Source: Apostichopus japonicus
Taxonomy: Eukaryota; Echinodermata; Holothuroidea; Aspidochirotida; Stichopodidae
DNA: 64,000 nucleotides
Assembly: GCF_037975245.1 (NCBI RefSeq)
Contig: NC_092561.1
Span: 19,529,508-19,593,507 of the forward strand
Reading direction: 5' to 3'
Below, one piece after another: positions 63,513 through 64,000 of this stretch. Each line of letters opens with the position of its first letter. Position 1 is the first letter of the stretch. A program made the translations under genes and the position numbers. The notes below the pieces were generated by a model that saw nothing but the letters and a program-made list of their open reading frames with translations, had not been told where the DNA came from and did no database searches.

Positions 63513-64000
63513 CTGCCAGGTAATAATCAAGCATGTACAAACCATATCTTCCATAATTTAAAGACGGAGAGAAACAAATAAAAAGCGACCAATCGAGCAG
63601 GGGAAAATAAATAAAAAGTAAAAATTTTTAACTCTCAATACGGTAATAACTTCGATTCAAAGCTGACGTTATATATCTCATAACACGGAACGATTTATTT
63701 GGTGCACTTTACAATGAAGTTAGCTTTCTAATTGGCATCATGACGAGCATTGACAATCATTATTTGTTATAAATAGTGTCATTTGTATGAAAAAATAATT
63801 TTTACGGTGCCAATAAATTCCATAAATTCGCTCTGTTTCGGTATCGTATAACAAGGTGCTTTATAGATGTACCAATCGTCACCACATCGGATTGCCAAGA
63901 AATAATCATTGGCCACTTAACATCACATTGTAACAACATTAAGGAACTCACGTATTAACTTTATGTCCACCAGCAATTTGCATACAATGGACACAACCAT
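63513..64000. other. Upstream CLCA intron and possible exon edge
   Basis: Mostly AT-rich intron on the minus strand. At 63952-64000 an open stretch reads to a GTGAGT donor in the phase needed by the next CLCA exon, so it may be the 3' end of a further coding exon cut by the window edge. Its residues do not clearly match the family. Confidence 0.3.

Overview
This is eukaryotic genomic DNA: AT-rich, intron-dense, and full of microsatellites and dispersed repeats. The gene content (a multi-FN3 receptor phosphatase ectodomain, a DED-NACHT immune receptor, a CLCA-type protein) suits a marine deuterostome invertebrate, most likely an echinoderm such as a sea cucumber. The organism call is inference; the exon models below are read from the sequence and checked by splice phase.

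Layout. (1) 79-37093, minus strand: a receptor tyrosine phosphatase-like gene of the R3 type (PTPRB/PTPRQ-like). It has a signal-peptide exon, about 16 FN3 repeats, a membrane-proximal RPTP domain, one transmembrane segment and the start of a basic/acidic cytoplasmic tail. All 29 exons join in phase (1724 codons); a phosphatase domain, if present, lies left of the window. (2) 18919-31252, inside the intron between FN3-4 and FN3-5 of that gene and antisense to it: a 12.3-kb CACTA/CMC-like DNA transposon. It has perfect terminal inverted repeats, subterminal AGCACTT repeats, an intact 840-aa transposase ORF and a 7-exon, 541-aa second protein. (3) 37094-40899: the region between the two divergent genes, with a tRNA-derived SINE. 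(4) 40900-58017, plus strand: a 20-exon NLR-like gene (1280 aa) with a DED-like domain, a NACHT ATPase and four tandem copies of a four-exon repeat module with conserved phases. (5) 59673-63512 and beyond, minus strand: the 3' part of a CLCA gene, convergent with the NLR. One of its exons carries an in-frame TGA.

Repeats include three copies of one tRNA-like SINE, four copies or pieces of a second, LINE 3' fragments, a 160-bp-arm foldback with a ribozyme-like motif, a U2 snRNA-derived fragment, a 65-bp inverted/direct monomer cluster and very long (TA)n and (TAA)n arrays.

The observations most worth following are the NLR four-exon repeat module and the apparently intact two-gene CACTA-like element nested in the receptor gene.
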